Shown here one piece after another: positions 39,491 to 47,320 of a stretch of DNA of 63,147 nucleotides (positions within the stretch are counted from its first letter, which is position 1; each line of letters opens with the position of its first letter). Source of the stretch: an uncultured Acidobacteriota bacterium. Lineage in GTDB: Bacteria; Acidobacteriota; Blastocatellia; Pyrinomonadales; Pyrinomonadaceae. A program made the position numbers and the translations under genes. The DNA is taken from assembly GCA_902826795.1 (NCBI GenBank), contig CADEGD010000024.1, positions 1-63,147 on the forward strand, written 5' to 3'. The notes under the pieces are model-generated. The model was not told the DNA's origin, searched no databases, and saw nothing but the letters and a program-made list of their open reading frames with translations.

Positions 39491-40556
39491 AGATCGGCGC
39501 CTGGCGGTCGCGCAATGGGCCGCCGTTTCGATGTTTCAGCACGCTTTGTATCTCGGCAACAATGGATATCGCGATCGCCTCGGGCGTATCGCCGCCGATG
39601 TCCAATCCCGACGGAGCACGCAGTCGCGAAAGCTCGACATCCGCAAAAGGTTTTCCAAGCTCTTCCATCATCTGTTGCGTCCGCCGCTTTGGCCCGAGCG
39701 CACCTACGTAAAAGGCTTTCGATCGTAACGCTCCCGTCAGCATTGATTTGTCGCGATCATAGTTGTGATTCATCAAGACAAACGCAGTGAGATCGTCCAC
39801 CTCCCACTCCGGTGCGGCGTCGCGATCGAGTTTCACGAGTTCATCGCAATTCGGAAACCTCTCTTTGGTCAGAAATGCGGGCCGGTGATCGCAAACTTTT
39901 ACTTCCCATCCGAGGGCATGGGCCGCGTCCACCAGCGGAACGGCATCAGCACCGGCGCCGAAGATGTAGAGCTGCACAGGCGGCACGATGCGCTCGAACG
40001 CGACCTCGATAAATTTCTGGCTGACCTCGCAAGCAATCGTCTCGTAGTTCGAACGGGAATCTGCGAACGTCCGAAGATCGTCGCCGATCGAAGGCAGCTC
40101 TTCAAGCGATTCGCCGTTTCCGATCCGTCGTCCGACCGGAAGCGAATCGACTTCGGAACGGATCACGACCGCTCCGAAATAAGGCTTACGCTTTTTGTAA
40201 ACCGATCGTATCGCCGCTATCGTCTTTGAGTTAGCACTTACCGCTTCCATCAAGATCCGCAACACGCCGCGGCATCCCATATTTAGGCTGAAAACCGAAT
40301 TCTCGTCAGCCGTCGTGTCGTATTTAAAAACTTCGGCGACTCCGGTTTCGAGAACACGCTTCGCCCGCTCCAGAACGTCCGCTTCGAGACATCCGCCCGA
40401 AACCGTTCCGGTCGTATCGCCATTTGCCTTGATCAGCATCCGCGCACCCGGCAGCCGATAACCCGATCCTTTCAGATCGACTACTGTCGCAAGTACCGCT
40501 TTCTCACCTGCGGGCAGCGAGCTGATCTTCTTCAAAATTTCCCTGATCTCTTTCAT
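39477..40556 (-). CDS. XdhC family maturation factor
   Basis: The 359-residue protein has the XdhC N-terminal region (VLATVVDLKGSGYRLPGARM, TGTVSGGCLEADV). A Rossmann-type C-terminal domain follows (LYIFGAGADAVPLVDAAHAL, VCDHRPAFLTKERFPNCDEL, FVLMNHNYDRDKSMLTGALR), with the ending GLDIGGDTPEAIAISIVAEI. XdhC binds and sulfurates the molybdenum cofactor and inserts it into the apoenzyme. The gene is second from the end of the operon, overlapping mocA. Confidence 0.9.
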   Translation of the reverse strand: MKEIREILKKISSLPAGEKAVLATVVDLKGSGYRLPGARMLIKANGDTTGTVSGGCLEADVLERAKRVLETGVAEVFKYDTTADENSVFSLNMGCRGVLRILMEAVSANSKTIAAIRSVYKKRKPYFGAVVIRSEVDSLPVGRRIGNGESLEELPSIGDDLRTFADSRSNYETIACEVSQKFIEVAFERIVPPVQLYIFGAGADAVPLVDAAHALGWEVKVCDHRPAFLTKERFPNCDELVKLDRDAAPEWEVDDLTAFVLMNHNYDRDKSMLTGALRSKAFYVGALGPKRRTQQMMEELGKPFADVELSRLRAPSGLDIGGDTPEAIAISIVAEIQSVLKHRNGGPLRDRQAPIYDRK

Positions 40557-40572
40557 TCGCGACCTATTTGCA

Positions 40573-40641
40573 GAAGCCCGCGCGTTAGCAACGGCGTAAC
40601 ATTCAAGTTGGAAGTTACGCCCTTGCTAACGCGCGGGCTTC
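40573..40641. repeat. Palindrome GAAGCCCGCGCGTTAGCAAC between xdhC and the cytochrome gene
   Basis: GAAGCCCGCGCGTTAGCAAC (40573-40592), continuing GGCGTAAC, faces GTTACGCCCTTGCTAACGCG ending GCGGGCTTC (40614-40641). Arms are 28 bases with one difference and a 13-base loop. It could form a very stable hairpin in the operon mRNA. A related AGTAGCCCGCACGTGAGTAA sits at 57799. Confidence 0.85.
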
Positions 40642-40657
40642 CGCATTTTTCCCTAAT

Positions 40658-41299
40658 CTACTCCGGGCACGCGGCGCCGTTATCGACCCACTCCTTTACC
40701 TTGGCGTCAAACTGCTCAAAGCTCATAGGCGGTACTGATCGGCCATTGCCGGGCTCCCACGCCCACATCACGAGTGCATCGCGCTTGTGAACGTGCTCCA
40801 TAGCCTCTTTCGCCGTCTTAAATCCGCCGTTCTGTTTCGGATCTTTGAAGTTACGGCAGAGTTGACCGGCGGTCAGGCCCTGGAACGGCATCTTGTGTGG
40901 CGCGGGCGGCATGTGCCAGTCTTTGGTGGTGCCGGGCGGAAGATGCGGACCGTCAAGATTCTCGTTTTGGTGACAGGTCGTACACTTCATCCCGTAGACG
41001 CCCCTGCCATCTTTTCCGCGGGTCACGCCTTGGGTATGCGGCGTCATCTCGTCGCCCTGCGTCGGCGTATCTCCGGCGGGATGGCAGTTGGCACACCTCG
41101 CCGAAAAGAATACTTTCGCCGTCTCATTGAATGCCGCGATCGAAACCGCTTCCCGATCAAGACCGGAATCTCCCAATGTCCCGACAAGGGTGTTGTCCAC
41201 TCTCGGAGCTAATCCACCGGTCCATGCAAATCCGGCGAGAGCGAATACGGCAATGCCGATAACGGCGAGTTTGAGATTGTTAGTTTTTGAGAATCTCAT
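40658..41299 (-). CDS. Exported diheme cytochrome c-like protein (molybdenum-hydroxylase electron acceptor)
   Basis: The 213-residue protein has an N-terminal signal/anchor (NLKLAVIGIAVFALAGFAWT) and two CxxCH heme sites, ARCANCHPAG and MKCTTCHQNE. Methionine-rich stretches follow (MPPAPHKMPF). A SMSFEQF / VKEWVDNGAACPE end segment closes it. Similar cytochromes accompany isoquinoline-1-oxidoreductase-like enzymes, taking electrons from the 2Fe-2S subunit. It is encoded between the Mo subunit gene and xdhC. Confidence 0.8.
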   Translation of the reverse strand: MRFSKTNNLKLAVIGIAVFALAGFAWTGGLAPRVDNTLVGTLGDSGLDREAVSIAAFNETAKVFFSARCANCHPAGDTPTQGDEMTPHTQGVTRGKDGRGVYGMKCTTCHQNENLDGPHLPPGTTKDWHMPPAPHKMPFQGLTAGQLCRNFKDPKQNGGFKTAKEAMEHVHKRDALVMWAWEPGNGRSVPPMSFEQFDAKVKEWVDNGAACPE

Positions 41300-41320
41300 A
41301 AAGACATCTCCGGAATTCTT

Positions 41321-41425
41321 GCCCGCGAAATAAGCGAAAATCGCTAAAAAATAGCTTCGCGGGTCAGGATCATCAGTGAAAAGTCCGATTCCTAAATTTC
41401 GCGTTCTTTAGCTAATTTCGCGGGG
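41321..41425. repeat. Nested palindrome F (cytochrome-Mo subunit junction)
   Basis: GCCCGCGAAATAAGCGAAAA at the left faces TTTAGCTAATTTCGCGGGG at the right, with an inner GCTTCGCGGGTC / CCGATTCC region. It belongs to the same family as palindromes A, B, D and E. It leaves 21 bases before the cytochrome ATG and 9 after the Mo-subunit stop, the same spacing as in the phage-derived module. Confidence 0.8.
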
Positions 41426-41434
41426 AATACATTC

Positions 41435-43687
41435 TTACCCGCGAAGTTCCTCCGGCCTTACCGGTAGGCTTCTGATCCGCTTGCCGGTCGCCGCAAAGAT
41501 CGCGTTGACGACCGCCGGAGCGATCGGCGGTGTGCCCGGCTCGCCGACTCCGCCGTGCTTCTCGGTTGACGGGACGATATACACCTCGACCTTGGGCATC
41601 TCGTTCATCCGCAGCATCTTGTAGTCGTAAAAGTTTCGCTGTTTTACGCCGCCATTTTCTATGTTGATCTCGCCGTAAAGAACCGCCGTGAGTCCATAGA
41701 CCATGCCGCCTTCCATCTGCGCGACAACCGTGTCAGGATTAACGACTTGTCCGCAATCGCATGCGATCACGACGCGATGAACTTTAACGTGCCCGTCTTT
41801 ATCTACCGAGACTTCCGCCACTTCAGCGACGTAACTACCGAAACTTTCATGGACGGCGATGCCGCGTCCCATGCCTTTTGCCAACCCCTTGCCCCAGCCA
41901 GCCTTTTCAGCCGCGAGCTTCAAGGCTCCGGCATGGCGCGGATGTTTGGCGAGCAGCGACATCCGATATTCATACGGATCTTTGCCCGCCGCGTGCGCTA
42001 CCTCATCGAGGAAGCATTCGGTAGAGAATGCCGTATGTGACGAACCGACAGAACGCCAAAAACCGACCGGCACACCGTGTTCGGTCCGGACCCAATCGAC
42101 GAATAGATTTTCGGTGTCGTACGGTAAGTTGTGTGCGCCTTCGGTCGCAGAATCGTCAAGACGGTCGGGCGGCTGAGCGAATCCGAACAGTCCGGGTCCG
42201 AGCGACGCCATGATCGACGGAGTAACAAGCCGATGCTGCCAAAAAACCGGCTTTCCGGCGGCATCAATTCCCGCCGACATCACGTTGTATGCCGACGGCC
42301 GGAAGTAGTCATGGTCCATGTCGTCTTCCCGCGTCCAGACTACCTTGACCGGTTTGCCCGAAAGCTTCGAAAGCCGGACGGCGTCAATCACATAATCGCC
42401 AAGACGCCTGCCGAATCCGCCGCCAAGCAGAGTGTTATTGACCTTCACTTTTTCAGGCGTGAGGCCTAGCTCTTTCGCGACCATTCCCTGCACGACCTGC
42501 TGAGCCTGAATGCCGCTCCACACCTCGGCGCCGTCCGCACGAACGTCCGCCGTCGCGTTCATCGGCTCCATCGTTGCGTGGGCGAGATAAGGCGTGAAGT
42601 AAACCGCCTCGATCGTTTTCGCGGCTTTAGCCTTACCGGCAGCAACGTCGCCCGTCTTCTTTGCCTCGATACCTTTCGCGGATTTCGCCGCCGCCACGTC
42701 CGAGGCAAGCAGGGAAGCGCTCGTCACGCCCGCCATCTTGCCTTCGTCCCACGTGATCTTGAGAGCCTTTCGGCCCTTCGTCGCGGCCCAATAATTATCC
42801 GCGACAACGGCGACTCCACTGTCGAGCTTGTACACGCCGCGAACGCCCTTGACCGCCTTAGCCGCTGTATCGTCGACAGTCGCAACCTTTCCGCCGATCA
42901 CGGGCGATCTGGCGATCGTCGCAGTCAACAGTCCCGGAACTTTAACGTCAATTCCAAATACGCCGGTGCCGTTCACCTTCTCGGGCGAATCCAGCCGCTT
43001 CACGCTCTTGCCGATGTACCTAAAATCTTTCGGATCTTTCAGCTTTGGCTCGGCGGGCGGAGTTATTTTAGCGGCCGCATCGAGCAACATTCCATATTTG
43101 ACCGTTCTTCGCGACGTCGGATGAAACACTTCGCCGTTGCGCGCACGACATTCACCGGCCGGCACTCCCCAGGCTTGAGCCGCCGCGGCGACCAACATCT
43201 CGCGAACGCCGGCAGCCGATTTTCGAAGCGGATCGAAGAGCCCTTTGATGCTTGCGCTTCCGCCTGTGATCTGCGCGCCGAAGGCGGGGTTGTTGTATTC
43301 CTTTCCCGGCGGTGCGTGCTCATAGCTCACGTTTTTCCAATCCACTTCGAGTTCGTCCGCGACGATCATCGGAAGCGAAGTCAATACGCCCTGGCCCATC
43401 TCCGCCTGACCGACAGTGATAGTCACCTTGCCATCCAGTGCGATCTTGATGAAAGCATTCGGACGAAACTCCGCTGCGGGATTCTCGGCAATACCGAGCT
43501 TATCCTCCGCGCGAGACCTCATCGGAAATCCGGAAGTTACAAACAGTGCACCACTCGCAAGAATCGTTGCTTTCAAAAACGAGCGCCGGTCGATCTCTTC
43601 TTTCCTGGTCTGTGTGTTCTGTGTGTTCTGTGGTTCTTCTTCTGCCTCAACGGAGCCAGCCGAGCCAAATGGATAATCAAAGTTCAT
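41435..43687 (-). CDS. Xanthine dehydrogenase family molybdopterin-binding subunit (IorB-like), Tat-exported
   Basis: The 750-residue protein carries an early Tat-type signal ([20 protein letters not shown], about residues 33-52). Mo-hydroxylase motifs follow: [15 protein letters not shown], the stretch around [53 protein letters not shown], and the catalytic Glu region near [20 protein letters not shown]. It resembles isoquinoline 1-oxidoreductase beta subunits, which oxidise N-heterocycles or aldehydes in the periplasm. The substrate is unknown. It overlaps the 2Fe-2S subunit gene by four bases. Confidence 0.92.
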   Translation of the reverse strand: MNFDYPFGSAGSVEAEEEPQNTQNTQTRKEEIDRRSFLKATILASGALFVTSGFPMRSRAEDKLGIAENPAAEFRPNAFIKIALDGKVTITVGQAEMGQGVLTSLPMIVADELEVDWKNVSYEHAPPGKEYNNPAFGAQITGGSASIKGLFDPLRKSAAGVREMLVAAAAQAWGVPAGECRARNGEVFHPTSRRTVKYGMLLDAAAKITPPAEPKLKDPKDFRYIGKSVKRLDSPEKVNGTGVFGIDVKVPGLLTATIARSPVIGGKVATVDDTAAKAVKGVRGVYKLDSGVAVVADNYWAATKGRKALKITWDEGKMAGVTSASLLASDVAAAKSAKGIEAKKTGDVAAGKAKAAKTIEAVYFTPYLAHATMEPMNATADVRADGAEVWSGIQAQQVVQGMVAKELGLTPEKVKVNNTLLGGGFGRRLGDYVIDAVRLSKLSGKPVKVVWTREDDMDHDYFRPSAYNVMSAGIDAAGKPVFWQHRLVTPSIMASLGPGLFGFAQPPDRLDDSATEGAHNLPYDTENLFVDWVRTEHGVPVGFWRSVGSSHTAFSTECFLDEVAHAAGKDPYEYRMSLLAKHPRHAGALKLAAEKAGWGKGLAKGMGRGIAVHESFGSYVAEVAEVSVDKDGHVKVHRVVIACDCGQVVNPDTVVAQMEGGMVYGLTAVLYGEINIENGGVKQRNFYDYKMLRMNEMPKVEVYIVPSTEKHGGVGEPGTPPIAPAVVNAIFAATGKRIRSLPVRPEELRG

Positions 43688-44145
43688 TTCGCACCTCCCG
43701 CGATCGCCGCTTTTTTGATCGCATCGCGAATGCGGTTATACGTTCCGCAGCGGCAGATGATTCCGCTCATGGCTGCGTCGATATCGGCATCGGTCGGTTT
43801 GCTGTTCTCTTTCAGCAGTATCGCCGCAGACATGATCTGGCCGGATTGGCAATAACCGCACTGCGGAACGTCCGCCTCGATCCACGCTTTCTGCAACGCG
43901 TGAGTCGAATCGGGCGAGATGCCTTCGATAGTCGTGACTTCTTTACCTACGGCGGCCTTGAACGGCGTCACACACGAACGCCTTGCTTCGCCGCCCACAT
44001 GAACGGTACACGCGCCGCACTGCGCAACGCCGCAACCGAACTTCGTACCCGTCAGCCCGCAATCGTCACGTATCACCCACAGCAACGGCGTGTTCGGATC
44101 CGCGTCCACGTCGTACTGCTTACGGTTCACACTGAGCTTAGCCAT
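43684..44145 (-). CDS. (2Fe-2S) subunit of the molybdenum hydroxylase (IorA-like)
   Basis: The 153-residue protein shows the plant-type 2Fe-2S motif [20 protein letters not shown], where the cysteines after GTKFG and in CGVAQCGAC form the first cluster. The second-cluster helical motif [13 protein letters not shown] follows, and [13 protein letters not shown] is also present. It transfers electrons from the Mo centre. It is the first gene of the five-gene minus-strand operon. Its ATG has GAGGGAGG upstream. A TTGACC...TATCAT-like promoter is possible around 44185-44240, but weak. Confidence 0.92.
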   Translation of the reverse strand: MAKLSVNRKQYDVDADPNTPLLWVIRDDCGLTGTKFGCGVAQCGACTVHVGGEARRSCVTPFKAAVGKEVTTIEGISPDSTHALQKAWIEADVPQCGYCQSGQIMSAAILLKENSKPTDADIDAAMSGIICRCGTYNRIRDAIKKAAIAGGAK

Positions 44146-44271
44146 TGTCGACCCTCCCTCGGTTTGCAGCTAGTTATGTTTTGAATGGAACTTCTAGATA
44201 ATGATAGCGCCGACCGGCGAAATTCGGTCAACTTTTTCGGCTAGGTGTTCGATTGTCGGTAGAGGAGCGGA

Positions 44272-46560
44272 CTACTCTGAGTCGTTCGTCCGGTCAAGTA
44301 CGATCTCCGGATTCTCCGCTGCGAACTGATCGCGGGGTTTGGAGTCGATCTCGGCGCGGATCGGACGCGTGCCGACGTTCGGTTTGAAGTTTCCGTTCTC
44401 GTCATAGAGGCGGCGATATTGTTCGCTGTTGCGGATCACGCCTTGCACGTAGCCTTTTGTTTCTTTGAACGGGATCGCCTCGACAAACTCATCCATCTCG
44501 ATCGGCAGCGTCGCTCGCCATGGGGCAACGCGCCCAGGCCCGGCGTTATAGGCGACTGCCATATATTCGATCTTCCCGAATTTATCGAGCTGATCACGCA
44601 TATATCCTGTGCCGAGCTCGATGTTGAGCGCCGGTTGATATAGGGAGTCAGCCGAGGAAAGATTCGCCGTCGAACCATACTTGCGTGCGACGATCCGGGC
44701 CGTCGGAAGCAGAAGCTGCATCAGCCCGTAAGCATTCGCGTGTGAACGAGCCCGCGGGTTGAAAACCGATTCTTGCCTGATCAGGCCAGCAACTTGATAC
44801 GGGTCGAGATTGCGGTTTTTTGCCCAAGCCCGGATCTGATCCCACGCGACGTGCGGATAAAATATCTCCCATTCCTCGCGGCCCATTTCCTCGGGAAACA
44901 TCTGTGCGTAATCCGGATAACTCTTCGCAAGCGAGAGCAAAGCGTTCACGTTGTCGCCCTTGAACCGGTAATGCTTCGCGAGAGAAAGATTGATCTTCGG
45001 CGAGTTTTGAGCGGTCTTCTTTGCTTCGTTTAGTTCGTCGATCGCCCAATCGAACAAGCCGATCGTGCTTAGGTCTTCGCTCTTTTCGGCTCGTGCGAGT
45101 TCGGCCGGGCCGGAAGTCTCGGGAGCGACGGTCACGGTCTTCAGATTTGCCACTGCCTTTGCAAGAGTGACGCCTTCAGGCGTTGAACGGCTAGGGCAAG
45201 ACATCGCCGCCACTCTCTGCTGAGCTATGTAGCCGTACCAGTTGGCAGAGTAGCGATAGATAACCGCGTCATACAATGCACATGCTTCCGCAGTTTTCCC
45301 AGCGCGTTGAGCATCACGGGCGGCCCAATACCCAGCCTTGCCGCGATTGGTCGTATCCTTGTCGACGTAACGCGCGAGATGTTCGATCAGCATTTGCGAC
45401 GACCGCGCATAATCATTCGCTTCGTGTGCCAGCCACGCCAGTTCGAACTGAGCTTGGGCAACCTCGATCGCATTCGGATAGTTCGCTAACGCGGCACCGA
45501 GAAAGTATTGCTCCTCGCCCTTGTTCTTCGCGTCTCGTGCTGCGATGCCCGCATCGACCCACGCCTTTACCGTAAGCTTGCCGTTCGGATATGCCCGCCG
45601 CATGTCTTCGGCGGTTCGTCGAGCATCAGGCCACAGTTTGTTCTTTGCATATCCGGTTACGAGTTCGTAATGAGCTTGTTCCTTTATTGGAGAGCTCTCG
45701 GGAATAGCCATGAGGGCGGCTTGAGCCTCAGCCATCTTTTTCGCGTTTGCAAGAGTCACCAGCCGCTCAAGCTGTAACTCAGCCGTCAGCGCCGAAGGAT
45801 AGCTCGCCGCCAGCGTCGCGAAAGCCTTATCCGCTTCGACCCAATTCTTCGCGTCGTACAACTTCCCGGCACGAGCTACGATCTCCTCAGCATTGGCTGG
45901 CGTAAGCGGCTGGGTCAACGTGATCAATTTAGTCTCGGCTTCTTTCGCAGGACCGCTCCCGGCACCGAAAAAATAAGTACGTCGATAAAACGTGACAGCA
46001 TTCGGTTGGTCGTTGAGGGCTTCGTACGCCTTCGCCGTTACGAGCAAAGCGGCGGCGTCACGATCGGCGATCTCGTTGGCGAGAAACGCCGGAACCTTCA
46101 ACGCATCGCCCGAGCTGATCGCCGACTCAGCCCACAATATCCTCGCGTTGCGAGTCCGCACCGAGTCCGGATGGTCTGCGATGAGCTTCTCGAAAACCGA
46201 CTTGGCCGTCCGATGATCGCCGGCCTGCTGCAGTGCCCGCCCGCGAAGCCACATTGCGTAGTCCGCAACCTTAGTCAGCTTCGCGAAATCCGGCGAATCA
46301 AGGATCGTCGCCGCACCGGCAAAGTCCTTGTTCTCAAATCTGATCCGGCCTCGCAGCAGCTTCGCCAACGCGCCCGTTTTCTTCCCCGCATACCGCGATT
46401 CGATGCCCGCCACAACCGATTCGGCCGGCAGCTTTCCATCCTTCGTCAACTGCCTCAGCGATTCCAGCGACGTATCTCCCGCCTGAGCCGAGCAGGCGGT
46501 GATGAAGATGACCGGGAAGAGAAACAGCCCGATGGAGATTCGTAAATGCCTACAGCGCAT
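44272..46560 (-). CDS. slt: Soluble lytic murein transglycosylase (Slt70-like), lipoprotein
   Basis: The 762-residue protein has a lipoprotein-type signal (ISIGLFLFPVIFITACSA, lipobox ITAC). A long tetratricopeptide superhelix follows (about residues 30-560, many A-helix repeats). The C-terminal lysozyme-like domain has the catalytic Glu in GLIRQESVFNPRARSHANAY, then GLMQLLLPTARIVARKYG and YMAVAYNAGPGRVAPWR. It cleaves glycan strands of peptidoglycan to anhydromuropeptides. A half copy of the palindromic element lies inside the U-domain at 45161-45186, read as TPEGVTLAK. Confidence 0.9.
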   Translation of the reverse strand: MRCRHLRISIGLFLFPVIFITACSAQAGDTSLESLRQLTKDGKLPAESVVAGIESRYAGKKTGALAKLLRGRIRFENKDFAGAATILDSPDFAKLTKVADYAMWLRGRALQQAGDHRTAKSVFEKLIADHPDSVRTRNARILWAESAISSGDALKVPAFLANEIADRDAAALLVTAKAYEALNDQPNAVTFYRRTYFFGAGSGPAKEAETKLITLTQPLTPANAEEIVARAGKLYDAKNWVEADKAFATLAASYPSALTAELQLERLVTLANAKKMAEAQAALMAIPESSPIKEQAHYELVTGYAKNKLWPDARRTAEDMRRAYPNGKLTVKAWVDAGIAARDAKNKGEEQYFLGAALANYPNAIEVAQAQFELAWLAHEANDYARSSQMLIEHLARYVDKDTTNRGKAGYWAARDAQRAGKTAEACALYDAVIYRYSANWYGYIAQQRVAAMSCPSRSTPEGVTLAKAVANLKTVTVAPETSGPAELARAEKSEDLSTIGLFDWAIDELNEAKKTAQNSPKINLSLAKHYRFKGDNVNALLSLAKSYPDYAQMFPEEMGREEWEIFYPHVAWDQIRAWAKNRNLDPYQVAGLIRQESVFNPRARSHANAYGLMQLLLPTARIVARKYGSTANLSSADSLYQPALNIELGTGYMRDQLDKFGKIEYMAVAYNAGPGRVAPWRATLPIEMDEFVEAIPFKETKGYVQGVIRNSEQYRRLYDENGNFKPNVGTRPIRAEIDSKPRDQFAAENPEIVLDRTNDSE
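45161..45186. repeat. Palindromic element copy 5, half element in the slt gene
   Basis: GCAAGAGTGACG followed by CCTTCAGGCGTTG is one arm and one inner hairpin of the element; the other half is not recognisable. On the minus strand it is read in frame as TPEGVTLAK in the transglycosylase. Confidence 0.75.
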
Positions 46561-46618
46561 AGTCTTTTCAATAAGCCTAGATCTAACTTAAACCACGGAG
46601 GATCCGAGGAGTATCAAG

Positions 46619-46918
46619 TCAACTCACCGAAACTGAATCCATCTCAGCGGCGCTCCGCGCGATGGCGGCGGAATTAGAGTTCCAATCGTGTAGCATCGCC
46701 GGATTGAAATCGGCTCCGTTCGGCCATATCAAGGTACCAACCTCTGGATCGATCCTGACCTGTTCAAATAACCTCAGGTCGCGAAGGGGCTCGTAGAGCC
46801 GTCCAACGAGAACGGTAGAGAAATCGATTACTCGTGACGATCCGTCATCAAACGAGACCGACAGTTTGTGTGGTCCTGCTATTTCAAATGCTACAACACG
46901 ATAAAATTTGTAAATCAT
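46619..46918 (-). CDS. DUF2442 domain protein
   Basis: The 99-residue product has the DUF2442 pattern: YRVVAFEIAGPHKLSVSFDD, the segment VIDFSTVLVGRLYEPLRDLR, and EVGTLIWPNGADFNPAMLHD. DUF2442 genes are regularly placed after DUF4160 genes, as here, and the pair may be a toxin-antitoxin-like unit of unknown activity. The ATG follows GAGGACC. The upstream DUF4160 gene is interrupted by a nonsense codon. Confidence 0.85.
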   Translation of the reverse strand: MIYKFYRVVAFEIAGPHKLSVSFDDGSSRVIDFSTVLVGRLYEPLRDLRLFEQVRIDPEVGTLIWPNGADFNPAMLHDWNSNSAAIARSAAEMDSVSVS

Positions 46919-46928
46919 AAGGTCCTCT

Positions 46929-47198
46929 TTAATTCAGCGGTTTGATCGCGTGACCCGGTTCGCCGACGCTCATCTGAGTCCATACGTCTTTCAACTCGGC
47001 TTAATGCAACTCCGCCCAGGCCTCGACGAGCCTTATCTGGCGACGTGGTAATTCACCTGCCAGCAGTTCGACGGGTTCGATGGAAAATACGGCAACTGAA
47101 TCTTGATAGTAAGCATGAAAATGTGGAGCGTGATGACGCATGTTCATCTCCCAATACATTCTAATTATGATACCGAAGAAACGGCTGATTTCGGGCAT
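46929..47198 (-). pseudogene. DUF4160 gene interrupted by one in-frame stop codon
   Basis: The reading frame MPEISRFFGIIIRMYWEMNM, HHAPHFHAYYQDSVAVFSIE, GELPRRQIRLVEAWAELH is a clear DUF4160. It then meets TAA (47001-47003), but the same frame continues with AELKDVWTQMSVGEPGHAIK and PLN, and ends at a second TAA at 46929-46931. DUF4160 members usually have a residue (often Gln) after WAELH, then a tail ending in KPL. A CAA-to-TAA change would explain the stop. The truncated 65-residue product would lack only the last helix and may keep some activity. Confidence 0.8.
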
Positions 47199-47320
47199 AT
47201 ATAGATTTGCTCGGCTAATCTTTGGACGGTCTTAAGATGTTTTGCAACCGTCCTCAAGATGTAACGTTATATTATAATGATAAGGCATAAGTCGACCGCC
47301 TATTGTTGCCAATAAAAGAA

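Noticed and set aside
42578..43855. 425-codon open frame antisense to the molybdenum-hydroxylase Mo subunit
   Set aside because: The opposite strand encodes a clear xanthine-dehydrogenase-family protein; the antisense translation is rich in Arg and His without domain features.
44185..44240. Promoter TTGACC...TATCAT for the molybdenum-hydroxylase operon
   Set aside because: The spacer is about 19 bases and the -10 is weak; it is mentioned in the gene entry only.
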